Of a stretch of DNA of 64,000 nt, positions 27,294 through 36,587 are shown piece by piece (positions within the stretch are counted from its first letter, which is position 1; each line of letters starts with the position of its first letter). The DNA is from Dietzia natronolimnaea (GTDB taxonomy: Bacteria; Actinomycetota; Actinomycetes; Mycobacteriales; Mycobacteriaceae): assembly GCF_039525805.1 (NCBI RefSeq), contig NZ_BAAAHZ010000006.1; one strand, 5' to 3'. The notes under the pieces are model-generated. The model was not told the origin of the DNA. It was given only the letters and a program-made list of their open reading frames with translations, and made no database searches. Position numbers and translations under genes: made by a program.

Positions 27294-29414
27294 TTGTCAG
27301 TCCGCAGTCTGCTTCCGATCGCCACCCCCGGAATCTCCAACCGCCAGCACCTGACCTGTGTGTACAAGTGCGGTGACCAGTGCGCGGCGCCGGTCCCCAA
27401 CACGAGCGGTAACCCGTACTTCGGGGACGTCGCCACCGAGATCAGCCGCCGGGGGGCGCTCAAGGCGGCGGGCGTGGTCGCGCTCGCGGTGGGGGCCACC
27501 CAGGTCCTGCCCGCCTCCGCCGCCGCGCAGGGCTCCCTCGGCACGGGCTCGGCCGGGGCACCCGGGTCGACCGGTGGGGGCACCCTCGACACCGGTTTCC
27601 TCCCCGTGGAGCCCAACACCGCGGACGCCGTCACCGTGCCCGTCGGGCACTCCAGCGACGTGGTGATCCGCTGGGGCGACCCGGTGGTCCCCGGGGCGCC
27701 CGGCTTCGACTTCGAGAACCAGACGGCCGCCGCGCAGGCGGTGCAGTACGGCTTCAACTGCGACCTGGCGGTCCTGTTCCCCATGGACGAGCGCGACGAC
27801 CGGTTCCTGCTCACCGTCAACCACGAGTACACCACCGAGCCGATGATGTTCCGCGGGTACGACCCCGCCGCCCCGACCCGCGAGCAGGTGGAGATCGCCT
27901 GGGCCGCACACGGCATGACGGTGGTGGAGCTCGCCAGCAGGCCGTCCGACGGCGGGCTCGATCCCGTGATGGGGTCCTACAACCGCCGCATCACCGCGAC
28001 GACGCCGTTCGAGCTGCGGGGCCCGGCCGTCGGCCCCCTCACCCGGACCACCGCCGACCCCACCGGGACCCGCGTGCTGGGAACTCTCAACAACTGCGCC
28101 GGCGGCCACACCCCCTGGGGAACAGTCCTGTCCGGCGAGGAGAACTTCAACCAGTACTTCGGCACCACCGGCTCCGTGACCGACCCGGCGCGTGTGGAGG
28201 CCCTACGTCGCTACGGCGTGGCGGTCGGTGAGTCGGGTCGCAAGTGGGAGCGCTTCGACAGCCGCTTCGACCTGGCCGCCGAGCCGAACGAGGTCAACCG
28301 TTTCGGCTACATCGTCGAGGTCGATCCCTGGAACCCGGACTCCACGCCGGTCAAGCACTCGGCGCTCGGACGGTTCAAGCACGAGGGCGGGACCGTCCAC
28401 GTGACCACCGACGGGACCGTCGTCATCTATTCGGGCGACGACGAGCGGTTCGACTACCTCTACAAGTTCGTCTCCAGCCGGAAGATGGTGCCGGGGCGGA
28501 CCGCGGCGGCGCGGACCCAGAACATGAGGATCCTCGACGAGGGGACGCTCTACGTGGCCACCTTCACCGGCAACTCCCCGGAGTCGGAGATCGACGGGTC
28601 GGGCACGCTCCCCTCGGACGGCGCGTTCGACGGGACGGGCGGCTGGATCCCGCTCATGACCGTCGACGCGGCCGGCAACGCCGTCTCCCACGTCACCGGC
28701 ATGACCGCGGAGCAGGTCGCCGTGTACACACGCATGGCGGGCGACGCGGTCGGGGCCACCAGGATGGACCGGCCGGAGGACGTCGAACCCAGCCCCACGA
28801 CCGGCAAGGTGTACATGGCGCTGACCAACAACACCCGCCGCACCGTCGGCCAGGTCGACGAGGCCAACCCCCGGCACGACAACAAGCACGGGCAGGTCGT
28901 CGAGATCACCGACGACCACGCCGGGACGACCTTCGGCTGGAACCTGCTCCTCGTGTGCGGCGACCCCGCCGCCGCCGACACCTACTTCGGCGGCTTCGAC
29001 AAGTCCAAGGTCAGCCCGATCTCGTGCCCGGACAACGTGGCCTTCGACCCCTCCGGTGGGCTGTGGGTGTCCACCGACGGCAACGCGCTCGGATTCAACG
29101 ACGGGCTCTACTCGGTGGCCACAGAGGGGCCGAACCGGGGCGAGACCAAGCTGTTCCTCACCGTGCCGATCGGTGCGGAGACCTGCGGTCCGCTCGTCTT
29201 TGCCGACCGCGCGATCGTCAACGTCCAGCACCCCGGGGAGAAGGACGGGGCCTCGATCGAGAACCCCGCCTCCCACTGGCCCGACGGCGGGACGTCGCAG
29301 CCACGTCCGTCGACGGTCGTGGCGTGGAGGGACGGGTTCACCGGCGGGACCGGGTCGCTCTCCGCGGGGTCACTGTCCGCGGGGTCACTCCCGGCGGGCT
29401 CGTCGGGTTCCTGA
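27294..29414 (+). CDS. phoX: PhoX-family alkaline phosphatase, Tat-exported
   Basis: A 706-aa PhoX-type (DUF839) phosphatase. These enzymes are Fe/Ca-dependent phosphomonoesterases that release phosphate outside the membrane. It has the family N-terminal cysteine segment TCVYKCGDQC (about 21-30) and PVPNTSGNPYFGD, then a Tat motif SRRGALKAAG at 51-60 with a hydrophobic stretch ending in PASA. Later parts include GHTPWGTVLSGEENFNQYFG, HEGGTVHVTTDG, RMDRPEDVE and SCPDNVAFDPSG. The start is TTG 27294 after AGGGAGAA, which gives the correct family N-terminus. The C-terminus ends in repeats GSLSAGSLSAGSLPAGSSGS. It is monocistronic. Confidence 0.88.
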   Translation: MSVRSLLPIATPGISNRQHLTCVYKCGDQCAAPVPNTSGNPYFGDVATEISRRGALKAAGVVALAVGATQVLPASAAAQGSLGTGSAGAPGSTGGGTLDTGFLPVEPNTADAVTVPVGHSSDVVIRWGDPVVPGAPGFDFENQTAAAQAVQYGFNCDLAVLFPMDERDDRFLLTVNHEYTTEPMMFRGYDPAAPTREQVEIAWAAHGMTVVELASRPSDGGLDPVMGSYNRRITATTPFELRGPAVGPLTRTTADPTGTRVLGTLNNCAGGHTPWGTVLSGEENFNQYFGTTGSVTDPARVEALRRYGVAVGESGRKWERFDSRFDLAAEPNEVNRFGYIVEVDPWNPDSTPVKHSALGRFKHEGGTVHVTTDGTVVIYSGDDERFDYLYKFVSSRKMVPGRTAAARTQNMRILDEGTLYVATFTGNSPESEIDGSGTLPSDGAFDGTGGWIPLMTVDAAGNAVSHVTGMTAEQVAVYTRMAGDAVGATRMDRPEDVEPSPTTGKVYMALTNNTRRTVGQVDEANPRHDNKHGQVVEITDDHAGTTFGWNLLLVCGDPAAADTYFGGFDKSKVSPISCPDNVAFDPSGGLWVSTDGNALGFNDGLYSVATEGPNRGETKLFLTVPIGAETCGPLVFADRAIVNVQHPGEKDGASIENPASHWPDGGTSQPRPSTVVAWRDGFTGGTGSLSAGSLSAGSLPAGSSGS

Positions 29415-29494
29415 TCGTCCGTGTGCGGGGGCGGGGGGCGGGGTCAGGGTCGTCGTAACCGGCCCGCCTGACCCGGGCCGCCGGACCCGGGCCG

Positions 29495-30307
29495 TCAGAC
29501 CCGGCTCGCCGCCCCCGCATACGCCAACCCGCGCTCGACGGTCGCGGCGATCGAGGCGGCGACGCCCTCCGGATCGTCCGACATCGGAACGTGCCCGTCT
29601 GCCGAGATCTCGATCCGGGCCTGCGGGAACAACCTCGACGCGAGCGAGACCTGCCGGACCGGCAGCACCAGGTCGAACCGGCCCCACCGGATGGTGATCG
29701 GCAGCTCCTCGTCCACCGGTGCGGAGAACAGGAACGTCCTGCGGTCCGCCCGGTCCAGCACGGTGTTGCTGATGATCGCCTCGCCGTCGATCGCCGCCGC
29801 CTCGGCGGGGTACCGCCACGGCCGAGCGCAGAACGCGGCCATCATCACCGCACGGCCCGCCGCCCTCTCGGTCACCACGGGGATGTGCCGGCCCAGCTTC
29901 CCGGCCGCCCGGCGCAGACTGTGGAACACGGTCATCGTGTAGCGCCACTCGGCGTCGGACCGGAAGAACCCGGCGGGCGAGAGCGCGGTGACACTGCTCG
30001 CCAGGCCACGGGCCCCCAGCTCCAGTGCGAGGAAGCCGCCGAGCGAGTTCCCGACGACGTGGGGGCGCTCCCCGTCCGGCACGACCTCCGCGATGAGCTC
30101 AGTCAATTGGTCCATCATGTACTCGAGCACGTCACCCGCGTCGGGGAGATCCGCCGACTCCCCGTGTCCGGGCAGGTCCACCACCACCAGCCGGAACCGG
30201 TCCGCCAGGAGCGGGACGACCGAGTCCCACGCGTGCGCACGGTGGCAGACACCGTGCATGAGGATGATCGTGGGACCGGAACCGGTGATCTGGTGATACA
30301 AATCCAT
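29495..30307 (-). CDS. Alpha/beta hydrolase
   Basis: A 270-aa alpha/beta-hydrolase-fold protein: oxyanion-hole segment LMHGVCHRAHAW near residue 20, nucleophile motif GNSLGG (about 99-104), and a C-terminal histidine in ADGHVPMSDDPE. The start was placed at ATG 30307 (MDLYHQ), where TACTCT four bases upstream may be the -10 of a leaderless transcript; an upstream ATG at 30376 would add 23 residues. Substrate unknown. It ends convergently with phoX. Confidence 0.8.
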   Translation of the reverse strand: MDLYHQITGSGPTIILMHGVCHRAHAWDSVVPLLADRFRLVVVDLPGHGESADLPDAGDVLEYMMDQLTELIAEVVPDGERPHVVGNSLGGFLALELGARGLASSVTALSPAGFFRSDAEWRYTMTVFHSLRRAAGKLGRHIPVVTERAAGRAVMMAAFCARPWRYPAEAAAIDGEAIISNTVLDRADRRTFLFSAPVDEELPITIRWGRFDLVLPVRQVSLASRLFPQARIEISADGHVPMSDDPEGVAASIAATVERGLAYAGAASRV

Positions 30308-30411
30308 GCCGAGAGTATCCCTCACGACCCGGGATGACGCCCCATAACCGCCCCGGAACGTGCTTACATCTCCCATGCGACCGAGGGGACGAACGGGTCA
30401 GGGGGCACGGC

Positions 30412-30861
30412 GTGGACACTGTGACGAGCGGACTGGCGACGGAGTTCCGGCCCATCCTCCTCAGGCTGGACCTGCTGGTCCGGCGGCAGAACACCCAGTA
30501 CGCCCTCAGCCGCGCACAGACCTCGATCCTCTACACGCTCGCCTGCCACGGGCGGCTGCGGATGAGCGACCTGGCCCGGTTGGAGAACGTCCGGGTCCCG
30601 ACGACCAGCAATTCCGTGACCGTGGTGGAGAGCATGGGCTACGTGGAGCGCGTGCGGGACCACTCGGACGGCCGCGGCGTCTGCGTGGAGCTCACCGACC
30701 TCGGGCGGGCACGGATCGACCAGGTGCTCGAGGCGCGCGACCAGGACTTCGCCGACCACCTGTCCCGCCTGTCCCCGGAGCACCGGGAGACGCTGTCGGC
30801 GGCGGTCCCCGCCCTCAACGCACTCCTGGACGCCTTCGACGGGACCGCGACCGCCCGCTGA
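30412..30861 (+). CDS. MarR-family transcriptional regulator
   Basis: A 149-aa winged-helix protein. The DNA-binding core is RLRMSDLARLENVRVPTTSN (about 44-63) and the wing carries DHSDGRGVCVELTDLG. The start is taken as GTG 30412; GTG 30421 is an alternative. It lies 28 bp upstream of an SDR gene and is divergent from the alpha/beta hydrolase, either of which it could control. No effector can be inferred. Confidence 0.85.
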   Translation: MDTVTSGLATEFRPILLRLDLLVRRQNTQYALSRAQTSILYTLACHGRLRMSDLARLENVRVPTTSNSVTVVESMGYVERVRDHSDGRGVCVELTDLGRARIDQVLEARDQDFADHLSRLSPEHRETLSAAVPALNALLDAFDGTATAR

Positions 30862-30889
30862 GCCTTCGCGGCGTCTACCCTCACCGGAC

Positions 30890-31564
30890 ATGGGCACAGT
30901 CATGATCACCGGCGCCTCGCGCGGGATCGGCGCGGCCACGGCCAGGGCGCTCGAGTCGGATCACGACCTGATCCTGGTGGGCCGCGACGCCGACGCACTG
31001 GCGTCGGTGTCCCGCTCCTGCAGGTCCGCCCGGGTGGTGACCGCGGATCTGACGACGGTCGACGGGGTGTCGTCGGTCGCCGACGGGATCACCTCCCTCG
31101 ACGGGGTGGTCCACTGCGCCGGGGTGGCCGACCTCGGGCGGATCGACGAGTCGGACGCCGCCGAGTGGCGTCGCGCGTTCGAGATCAACGTCCTCGCGGT
31201 GGTCGAGCTCACCCGGGTGTTGCTCCCGGTGCTCCGCGCGGCCCGCGGCCACGTCGTCGTCATCAACTCCGGTGCCGGGACCACAGCCAAGCCGGGCTGG
31301 GGCTCCTACAGTGCCTCCAAGTTCGCGCTCCGCGCCGTCACCGACACCCTCCGCGGCGAGGAACCGGCCCTGCGCGTCACCTCGATCCATCCGGGACGCG
31401 TGGACACCGACATGCAGCGGGCGATCGTCGCCGCCGAGGGCGGGAAGTATGACCCGTCGGCCCACCTCAGCCCGGACTCCGTGGCCACCGCGGTGCGCCA
31501 CGCCCTCGACTCGGGGCCCGACGCCCACCCGACCGAGGTGGTTCTGCGACCCCGGCGCCACTGA
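30890..31564 (+). CDS. Short-chain dehydrogenase/reductase
   Basis: A 224-aa classical SDR. The cofactor loop TGASRGIG is at 7-14, the catalytic Tyr and Lys are Y140 and K144 (YSASK) and Ser 127 is the likely third residue; HCAGVAD is the NNAG-like segment. TACCCT at 30876-30881 lies 8 nt before the ATG with no Shine-Dalgarno sequence, so the message is probably leaderless. Substrate unknown. Short for the family but complete. Confidence 0.88.
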   Translation: MGTVMITGASRGIGAATARALESDHDLILVGRDADALASVSRSCRSARVVTADLTTVDGVSSVADGITSLDGVVHCAGVADLGRIDESDAAEWRRAFEINVLAVVELTRVLLPVLRAARGHVVVINSGAGTTAKPGWGSYSASKFALRAVTDTLRGEEPALRVTSIHPGRVDTDMQRAIVAAEGGKYDPSAHLSPDSVATAVRHALDSGPDAHPTEVVLRPRRH

Positions 31565-31637
31565 GATCCCCTCGACCCGGTGGGCACGCGCGCGATCCCA
31601 CCGCCGGACCGCTGCGCATGTCGTAACGTCCAGCACC

Positions 31638-32708
31638 ATGGTCGGCACCGACACCCCGCTGCGCATCACCGTCATCGGTGCGGGCGTGGTCGGGTGTTAT
31701 CTGGGCGGCAGGCTCGCCCGCCACGCCGACGTGACGCTGGTCGGGCGCCCTCATGTCCTCGACCCGATCCGCGCGGTCGGACTCACCGTGGAGTCCGGTG
31801 AGGGTGTGGAGGACCGCCTCCACGTGCCCGCCGAGGCGCTCACCCTGGCCGAGACGCCGGTGGCCGTCCGACGCTCGGACGTGGTGCTCGTGTGCACCAA
31901 GGCCGGCTCCACCGCCGCGGCCACCGCCGAGTTCGTTCCGTACCTGCGTCCGGGATCCCTGGTGGTGGGCCTGCAGAACGGGCTGCACTCGGCCGATCTG
32001 ATCCGCGAGGGCGTGGACGCCACACCGGTGATCGCCGGGATCATCCCCTTCAACGTCGCGCGGACCGGCCCCGCCACCTACCGTCGGACCAGCACCGGGG
32101 AGATCCGGATCGCCGAGCATCCCCTCGCCGCCCCGCTCCTGCGCGTGATGGAGGAGGCCGATCTCCGGGTGCGCGCGACCGACGACATCCAGGCGGTACT
32201 GCACGGCAAGGTCCTGCTGAACATGAACAACGCGGTCCAGGCGTTGTCCGGCCTCCCGCTGCGGGCCGAACTCCTCGACCGGGACCTGCGCAGATGCGTC
32301 GCGCTCTGTCAGACCGAGGCCAACCGGGTCTTCACCGCCGCCGGAGTGGTGTCCCGGGTACCGGTCGCGGTACCCGCCGGAATGCTGCCGGCCGTCATGC
32401 GGCTGCCCACCCCGGTGTTCCGCAGGCTCGCCAGGGCGGTCGTGCGGGTCGACGCCGACGGGACGTCGTCGATGAACGACGACCTGGTCCGGGGCCGACC
32501 GACCGAGATCGACATCCTCCAGGGGGAGGTGGTGCGGATGGGTCGGTACCTCGGTGTCGAGACGCCGGCGTGTGCGCACATCGTCGAGCTGGTGCACGAG
32601 GCCGAACGGGCCGGGCCCGATCGCCGCCAGTGGACCGGCAAGGCACTTCTCGCGGAACTCCAGCGGGCGCGGCGACGCGCACGACGGCTGGCGCGGCTGC
32701 AACTCTAG
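31638..32708 (+). CDS. Ketopantoate reductase (ApbA/PanE) family protein
   Basis: A 356-aa NADPH-dependent oxidoreductase of the 2-dehydropantoate 2-reductase family. The Rossmann motif is GAGVVGCYLGGRLA near residue 14, a central VCTKAG segment carries the conserved lysine, and KVLLNMNNAVQALSG contains the catalytic-type Lys and Asn residues. It is longer than classical PanE (about 300 aa), with a basic C-terminal tail rich in Arg. A leaderless start is likely (TAACGT at 31624-31629, 8 nt before ATG). It may make pantoate or reduce another 2-ketoacid; not linked to other pantothenate genes here. Confidence 0.82.
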   Translation: MVGTDTPLRITVIGAGVVGCYLGGRLARHADVTLVGRPHVLDPIRAVGLTVESGEGVEDRLHVPAEALTLAETPVAVRRSDVVLVCTKAGSTAAATAEFVPYLRPGSLVVGLQNGLHSADLIREGVDATPVIAGIIPFNVARTGPATYRRTSTGEIRIAEHPLAAPLLRVMEEADLRVRATDDIQAVLHGKVLLNMNNAVQALSGLPLRAELLDRDLRRCVALCQTEANRVFTAAGVVSRVPVAVPAGMLPAVMRLPTPVFRRLARAVVRVDADGTSSMNDDLVRGRPTEIDILQGEVVRMGRYLGVETPACAHIVELVHEAERAGPDRRQWTGKALLAELQRARRRARRLARLQL

Positions 32709-32723
32709 GGCGGGCGGTCGTTC

Positions 32724-32760
32724 CGGGGCCGCAACACTGGGGAAGGTGCCCGGCCCCGGC
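32724..32760. terminator. Hairpin between convergent genes
   Basis: Arms CCGGGGCCG (32724-32732) and CGGCCCCGG (32752-32760) are fully complementary with a 19-nt loop. It sits between the PanE-like gene and the convergent FhuF-like gene, where a bidirectional terminator is expected. No T tract. Confidence 0.5.
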
Positions 32761-32768
32761 CCGACACG

Positions 32769-33512
32769 TCAGGACGACGTGCGCCGCAGGAGCTCTGCAT
32801 GCCGGTCCGCCGGGGTGCGACGCGGGCAGCCGGCACACTTGTCGCCCGCGGTCGCGACGTAGATCAGGCAGCAGGACCCTCGACGCACGAACCGCCGGGT
32901 GTCGCCCGGCCCCTCGACGTCGACGTAGCGGACCGGCAGCAGCGGCGGGCGGACGACGTCGCGGGCCAGTTCGCAGCCGCGGGCGGGGTCGCCGGCGGCG
33001 CGGCCGGCATCGAGCGCCCTGCCGGCGATCGAGTCCGAGGCGATCGCCCACAACGCGCGGGGCGCCGCCCCGGAGACCCGCGCGAGTGAGGCGATCACCG
33101 CCTCGTGCGCCTCGCACAGCGCCTGCGCGAACGCGGTCACGGACGTCAGCACGCGGTCCGAGCGGGCGGCCCGGAGATATCCGTTCGCCTGGAGGGACAC
33201 CGTCAGTCGGTCCGGCCGGGGGTCGGGAGCGACACCGGAGGTGAGGAGCATCGTCAGTGGCGCGGCGACGAGGGACGAGCTGGCCGAGTACCACCAGAGG
33301 GTGGCGTTGACCCTCGGATCGTCGTGCGCCCACCGTCGCCCGGTGTCCGACACGCGCGCCGCGAGCCAGCGGGGGTCGGTCAGCACCGCCCCGGGGAGGA
33401 CCTCGGGGCCGTGGGAGATGGTCCGGGCGAACTCGCCGAGCGGTGCGGCGATGTCCGCGTAGGCGGCAGCGAGGCCGGGCGGGGCGCCGGGGCCGGGCGC
33501 GGGGTCACTCAT
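32769..33512 (-). CDS. FhuF-like [2Fe-2S] ferric/corrinoid reductase-type protein
   Basis: A 247-aa protein with the C-terminal cysteine pattern of FhuF: C214-C215, ten residues, C226, two residues, C229 (SCCLIYVATAGDKCAGCP), which binds a [2Fe-2S] cluster in ferric-siderophore reductases. The N-terminal part is the poorly conserved FhuF/IucC-like fold. ATG 33512 overlaps the end of the ABC ATPase gene, so it is the fourth gene of a cobalamin-riboswitch-controlled importer operon. FhuF proteins reduce ferric siderophores in the cytoplasm; in this context a role in reducing imported cob(III)alamin is a testable alternative, not established. Confidence 0.75.
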   Translation of the reverse strand: MSDPAPGPGAPPGLAAAYADIAAPLGEFARTISHGPEVLPGAVLTDPRWLAARVSDTGRRWAHDDPRVNATLWWYSASSSLVAAPLTMLLTSGVAPDPRPDRLTVSLQANGYLRAARSDRVLTSVTAFAQALCEAHEAVIASLARVSGAAPRALWAIASDSIAGRALDAGRAAGDPARGCELARDVVRPPLLPVRYVDVEGPGDTRRFVRRGSCCLIYVATAGDKCAGCPRRTPADRHAELLRRTSS

Positions 33513-34287
33513 CGGCGAGTCCCCAGACGTCCAGCGTGCGGCCGCCGCCCGGCCGCGGCCGCACCTGCCCGCGGACCCTGAACACCTCGGCCAGGAGGGC
33601 GGGATCGAGCACCTCCTCGGGCGCACCGGTCGCCACCACCCGGCCCTCGTCGAGGACCACCATCGCGTCGCAGTACTCGGTGGCCATCCGGAGGTCGTGG
33701 AGCGTCAGCAGGACCGCCAACCCGCCGGCCGCCAGCTCCCGCAGCAGCGCCAGGACCGAGAGCTGCTGGTGCAGGTCGAGGTGGTTGGTGGGCTCGTCCA
33801 GCAGGAGCACCTCCGGCTGCTGCGCCAACGCGCGGGCGATCGACACCCGCTGCCGTTCGCCCCCCGACAGGGCCAGGACGTCGCGGGCCGCCAATCCGGC
33901 CAACCCCACACGGTCGAGCACGGTGTCCACCACGTCGGCGTCGTCGGTCCCGAACGGCTCGAACAGCCCGCGTGTCACCGTCCGGCCCAGTCGCACCGAC
34001 TCCCGGACCGTGATGCCACCCAACGAGACCGGCTCCTGGGTGCTCACGCCCACCGTCCGCGCCAGGGCCCGCCGGCGGAGCGAGGTGATGTCGTCGCCGT
34101 CGAGGCGCACCAGTCCGGCGGTCGTGGGCAGGGCCCGGTAGCAGGTGCGCAGCAGGGTGGTCTTGCCACTGCCGTTGGGGCCCACCAGCGCGGTGACCCG
34201 GCCGGGTGCGATGGTCAGGTCCACCCCCTCGAGGATCCGGCGACCCCCGAGGTCGGTGGAGACGTCGGCCGCGGTCAGTGTGGTCAC
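33505..34287 (-). CDS. btuD: Vitamin B12 ABC transporter ATPase, BtuD type
   Basis: A 260-aa ATPase of the Fe-siderophore/B12 importer type. Walker A GPNGSGKTT is at 36-44, the signature is LSGGERQR, Walker B is VLLLDEPTNHLD and the switch histidine is in LTLHD. GTG 34287 overlaps the permease stop (GTGA). The protein alone could equally serve siderophores; assignment to cobalamin comes from the riboswitch at the head of the operon. Confidence 0.85.
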   Translation of the reverse strand: MTTLTAADVSTDLGGRRILEGVDLTIAPGRVTALVGPNGSGKTTLLRTCYRALPTTAGLVRLDGDDITSLRRRALARTVGVSTQEPVSLGGITVRESVRLGRTVTRGLFEPFGTDDADVVDTVLDRVGLAGLAARDVLALSGGERQRVSIARALAQQPEVLLLDEPTNHLDLHQQLSVLALLRELAAGGLAVLLTLHDLRMATEYCDAMVVLDEGRVVATGAPEEVLDPALLAEVFRVRGQVRPRPGGGRTLDVWGLADE

Positions 34288-35462
34288 GTCGCCGACCTTC
34301 CGTAGCGCCGCCACAGCATGATCAGGAACACCGGACCCCCCACGATCCCCGTGACGACGCCCACCGGGAGCTCGGCACCGTCGCTGACGGACCGGGCCGC
34401 GATGTCGGCCAGCACCAGGGCCACCGCCCCGAGCACCGCGGCCGTCGGCAGTAACCGGGCCGACGTGCGCCCGGTGACGTACCCGGCGAGATGCGGGATG
34501 AGCAGTCCGATGAACCCGATGGTCCCGGAGACCGCCACCGCCCCCGCGGTGAGCATCGAGACCAGCAGCAACATGAGCAGCCGGAACCGCGGGACGTTCA
34601 TGCCCATGGCCGTGGCGCCGTCGTCGCCGGTCAGGAGGAGGTCCAGGTGGCGGCTGGACAGCATCACCAGGACGCCCGCGACGGCGAGGATCGAGACCGG
34701 GGCCAGGAGCATGGTCCACCCGGCGTCACCGAACCCGCCGGCCAGCCAGCGCATGACGGTGCCCAGTTGGTGGTCGTCGCCCAACACCAACAGCGTGAAC
34801 GTGTTGAGCGCGCCGAACATCATCGTCAGGGCCGCCCCCACCAGCACGATCGCCGTGGTGTCGTGCGCGCGACGGGCCACCAGGACCACCCCGGCCAGTG
34901 GCAGCAGGGCGCCGAGGAAGGCGGCCATCGGGAGCGTGAAGACGCCCCACATCCCGGCACCCACGCCCAGGACGGTCAGGACGACGACGCCGAAGCCGGC
35001 CCCGGACGACACCCCCAGCAGGTACGGGTCGGCCAGTGGGTTGCGCGTGACCGCCTGGGCGACGCCTCCCGCCACCGCGAGGGACGCGCCCACCGCCGCC
35101 GCCATGAGCGACCTCGGCAGCCGGGACTCGATCACGATCGCCTCGCGGGCCTCGGACCACCACGGGGTGAAGGACCCCGGGGCCACGCGGTGGGCGACGA
35201 TCGCCCAGACGTCTCCGAGGGGGATGGACACCGACCCCAGAGAGACCCCCACCGCCACGGCCAGGGCGAGAAGCCCCAGCAGCGGAGCGAGGACCAGTCC
35301 GAGTGGCCGCCTGTCGCGGCGCGGGCCGGTCTCGCGGCCCGGGCTCGTGGCGCGGAACGGTGACGGGAGGCGGGACGACGCCGAGGGGCGGCTCGGAGCC
35401 GGTGACGCCGCATCGCCCGCGCCACCGCCACGGTCGTGGACGACCGTCGCCACGTCAGCCAC
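34284..35462 (-). CDS. btuC: Vitamin B12 ABC transporter permease, BtuC/FecCD type
   Basis: A 392-aa polytopic permease of the FecCD family with about ten hydrophobic segments. Visible family parts are RLPRSLMAAAVGASLAVAGG, NPLADPYLLGVSSGAGFG and the coupling region GTIGFIGLLIPHLAGYVTG. The first 55 residues form a Ser/Pro/Arg-rich cytoplasmic extension not usual for BtuC. The GTG start at 35462 overlaps the btuF stop by 8 bp. Substrate assignment relies on the cobalamin riboswitch. Confidence 0.87.
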   Translation of the reverse strand: MADVATVVHDRGGGAGDAASPAPSRPSASSRLPSPFRATSPGRETGPRRDRRPLGLVLAPLLGLLALAVAVGVSLGSVSIPLGDVWAIVAHRVAPGSFTPWWSEAREAIVIESRLPRSLMAAAVGASLAVAGGVAQAVTRNPLADPYLLGVSSGAGFGVVVLTVLGVGAGMWGVFTLPMAAFLGALLPLAGVVLVARRAHDTTAIVLVGAALTMMFGALNTFTLLVLGDDHQLGTVMRWLAGGFGDAGWTMLLAPVSILAVAGVLVMLSSRHLDLLLTGDDGATAMGMNVPRFRLLMLLLVSMLTAGAVAVSGTIGFIGLLIPHLAGYVTGRTSARLLPTAAVLGAVALVLADIAARSVSDGAELPVGVVTGIVGGPVFLIMLWRRYGRSAT

Positions 35463-36459
35463 CGAAGGCGTCGGGGTGGAGCTCGCGGGCGATCGTCTCC
35501 ACCGAGGTCGCCATCCGCGAACTCTCGAAGAAGTCGGCCAGGGGGACCACCACGATGCGGTCGTCGCGGATCGCCGGCGTGGTGGCCATGATGGGCTGGT
35601 TGCGCAGGTACTCGATCTTGTCCTCGGCGCTGGTGGCCCCGTAGTCGAGCACGACGATCGCCTCCGGTCGGCGTTCGCCGAGGATCTCCCACGTGGTCTT
35701 GAGGTAGGGCCGGTCGCCCTCGATGAAGATGTTGTCGGCTCCCGCGTACTCGCCGATCAGCTGGCCGATGCCGACGCCGCCGATCGTCATGGGCTCCGCC
35801 TCACCGCTGTCGTAGAAGAACGTCGGGGTCCCCGTCACCCCGGCCTCGTCCAGGGTGGCGCGGACCGACTCGATCCGGTCGACGATGCGGTCGGTGAGCT
35901 GCTGCGCACCCTCCTCGACGCCGAGGACCCGGCCCAGCTGGGAGAAGTCGGTCTCGAGCATGGAGACGTCCGGGAACCCGTCGCCGCAGTACTCGGAGAA
36001 CAGGAAGGTGTCGATGCCCGCCGCGTCGAGCGCGTCCCGGCTCCGGCCCTCCTTCTCGTCGAACGCGCTGCGCATGCCGGCCACCACGAGGTCGGGTTCC
36101 AGATCGACGATCTGCTCCCAGCTGGGATACTCCTCGGCCAACCCGGGAATCGCCTCGAGTTCCTCGGCGACCTCCGGCAGGACGTCCTCGCGATCGGCAT
36201 AGCCCCGGCCGACGATCCGATCCCCCGCACCCATCTGGATGAGGGTCTCCGTGACGTGGGCGTTCATCGTGATGATGCGCTCGGGCGGGGCGTCGAACGT
36301 GGACTCACGCTCGCAGTTGGTGATGGTCACCGGCTCGGCGAACGCCTCATTCGAGGTGGCGCTCTCCTGAGCCTCGCCGCGGGAGCAGCCCGCGACGACG
36401 ACACCCGTGACGAGCAGCGCGGCGAGCGCCTTGGTGGACCTGGACTGGCGACGGAACAT
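35455..36459 (-). CDS. btuF: Vitamin B12-binding lipoprotein, BtuF type
   Basis: A 334-aa class III binding protein for siderophores or B12. The lipobox VVAGC places the lipid anchor at C25. The two-lobed fold is visible from PPERIITMNAHVTETLIQMGAGDRIVG (given in parts), YPSWEQIVDLEPDLVVAG and ERRPEAIVVLDYG. GAGG lies seven bases before ATG 36459. The long leader upstream contains a cobalamin riboswitch, so it is annotated as the B12 receptor. Loss of B12 should raise its expression. Confidence 0.87.
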   Translation of the reverse strand: MFRRQSRSTKALAALLVTGVVVAGCSRGEAQESATSNEAFAEPVTITNCERESTFDAPPERIITMNAHVTETLIQMGAGDRIVGRGYADREDVLPEVAEELEAIPGLAEEYPSWEQIVDLEPDLVVAGMRSAFDEKEGRSRDALDAAGIDTFLFSEYCGDGFPDVSMLETDFSQLGRVLGVEEGAQQLTDRIVDRIESVRATLDEAGVTGTPTFFYDSGEAEPMTIGGVGIGQLIGEYAGADNIFIEGDRPYLKTTWEILGERRPEAIVVLDYGATSAEDKIEYLRNQPIMATTPAIRDDRIVVVPLADFFESSRMATSVETIARELHPDAFGG

Positions 36460-36478
36460 GATCAGACCTCGGATCGTG

Positions 36479-36500
36479 TCGTGTGCCCACGAACACACGA
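36479..36500 (-). promoter_or_regulatory. Leader hairpin between the cobalamin riboswitch and btuF
   Basis: Seven-bp arms TCGTGTG and CACACGA with an 8-nt loop form a stem 20 nt upstream of the btuF start, ending just before the ribosome-binding GAGG. It could be part of the expression platform, controlling access to the start site. Without a T tract it looks more like translational than transcriptional control. Confidence 0.45.
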
Positions 36501-36587
36501 GACCCGCAGGTGGGCGACCGTCGACACCGGCCACCGACCGTGCAGGACTCCGGATCGCAGACCGCGGCGATGGACAGAGTCGCGTAC

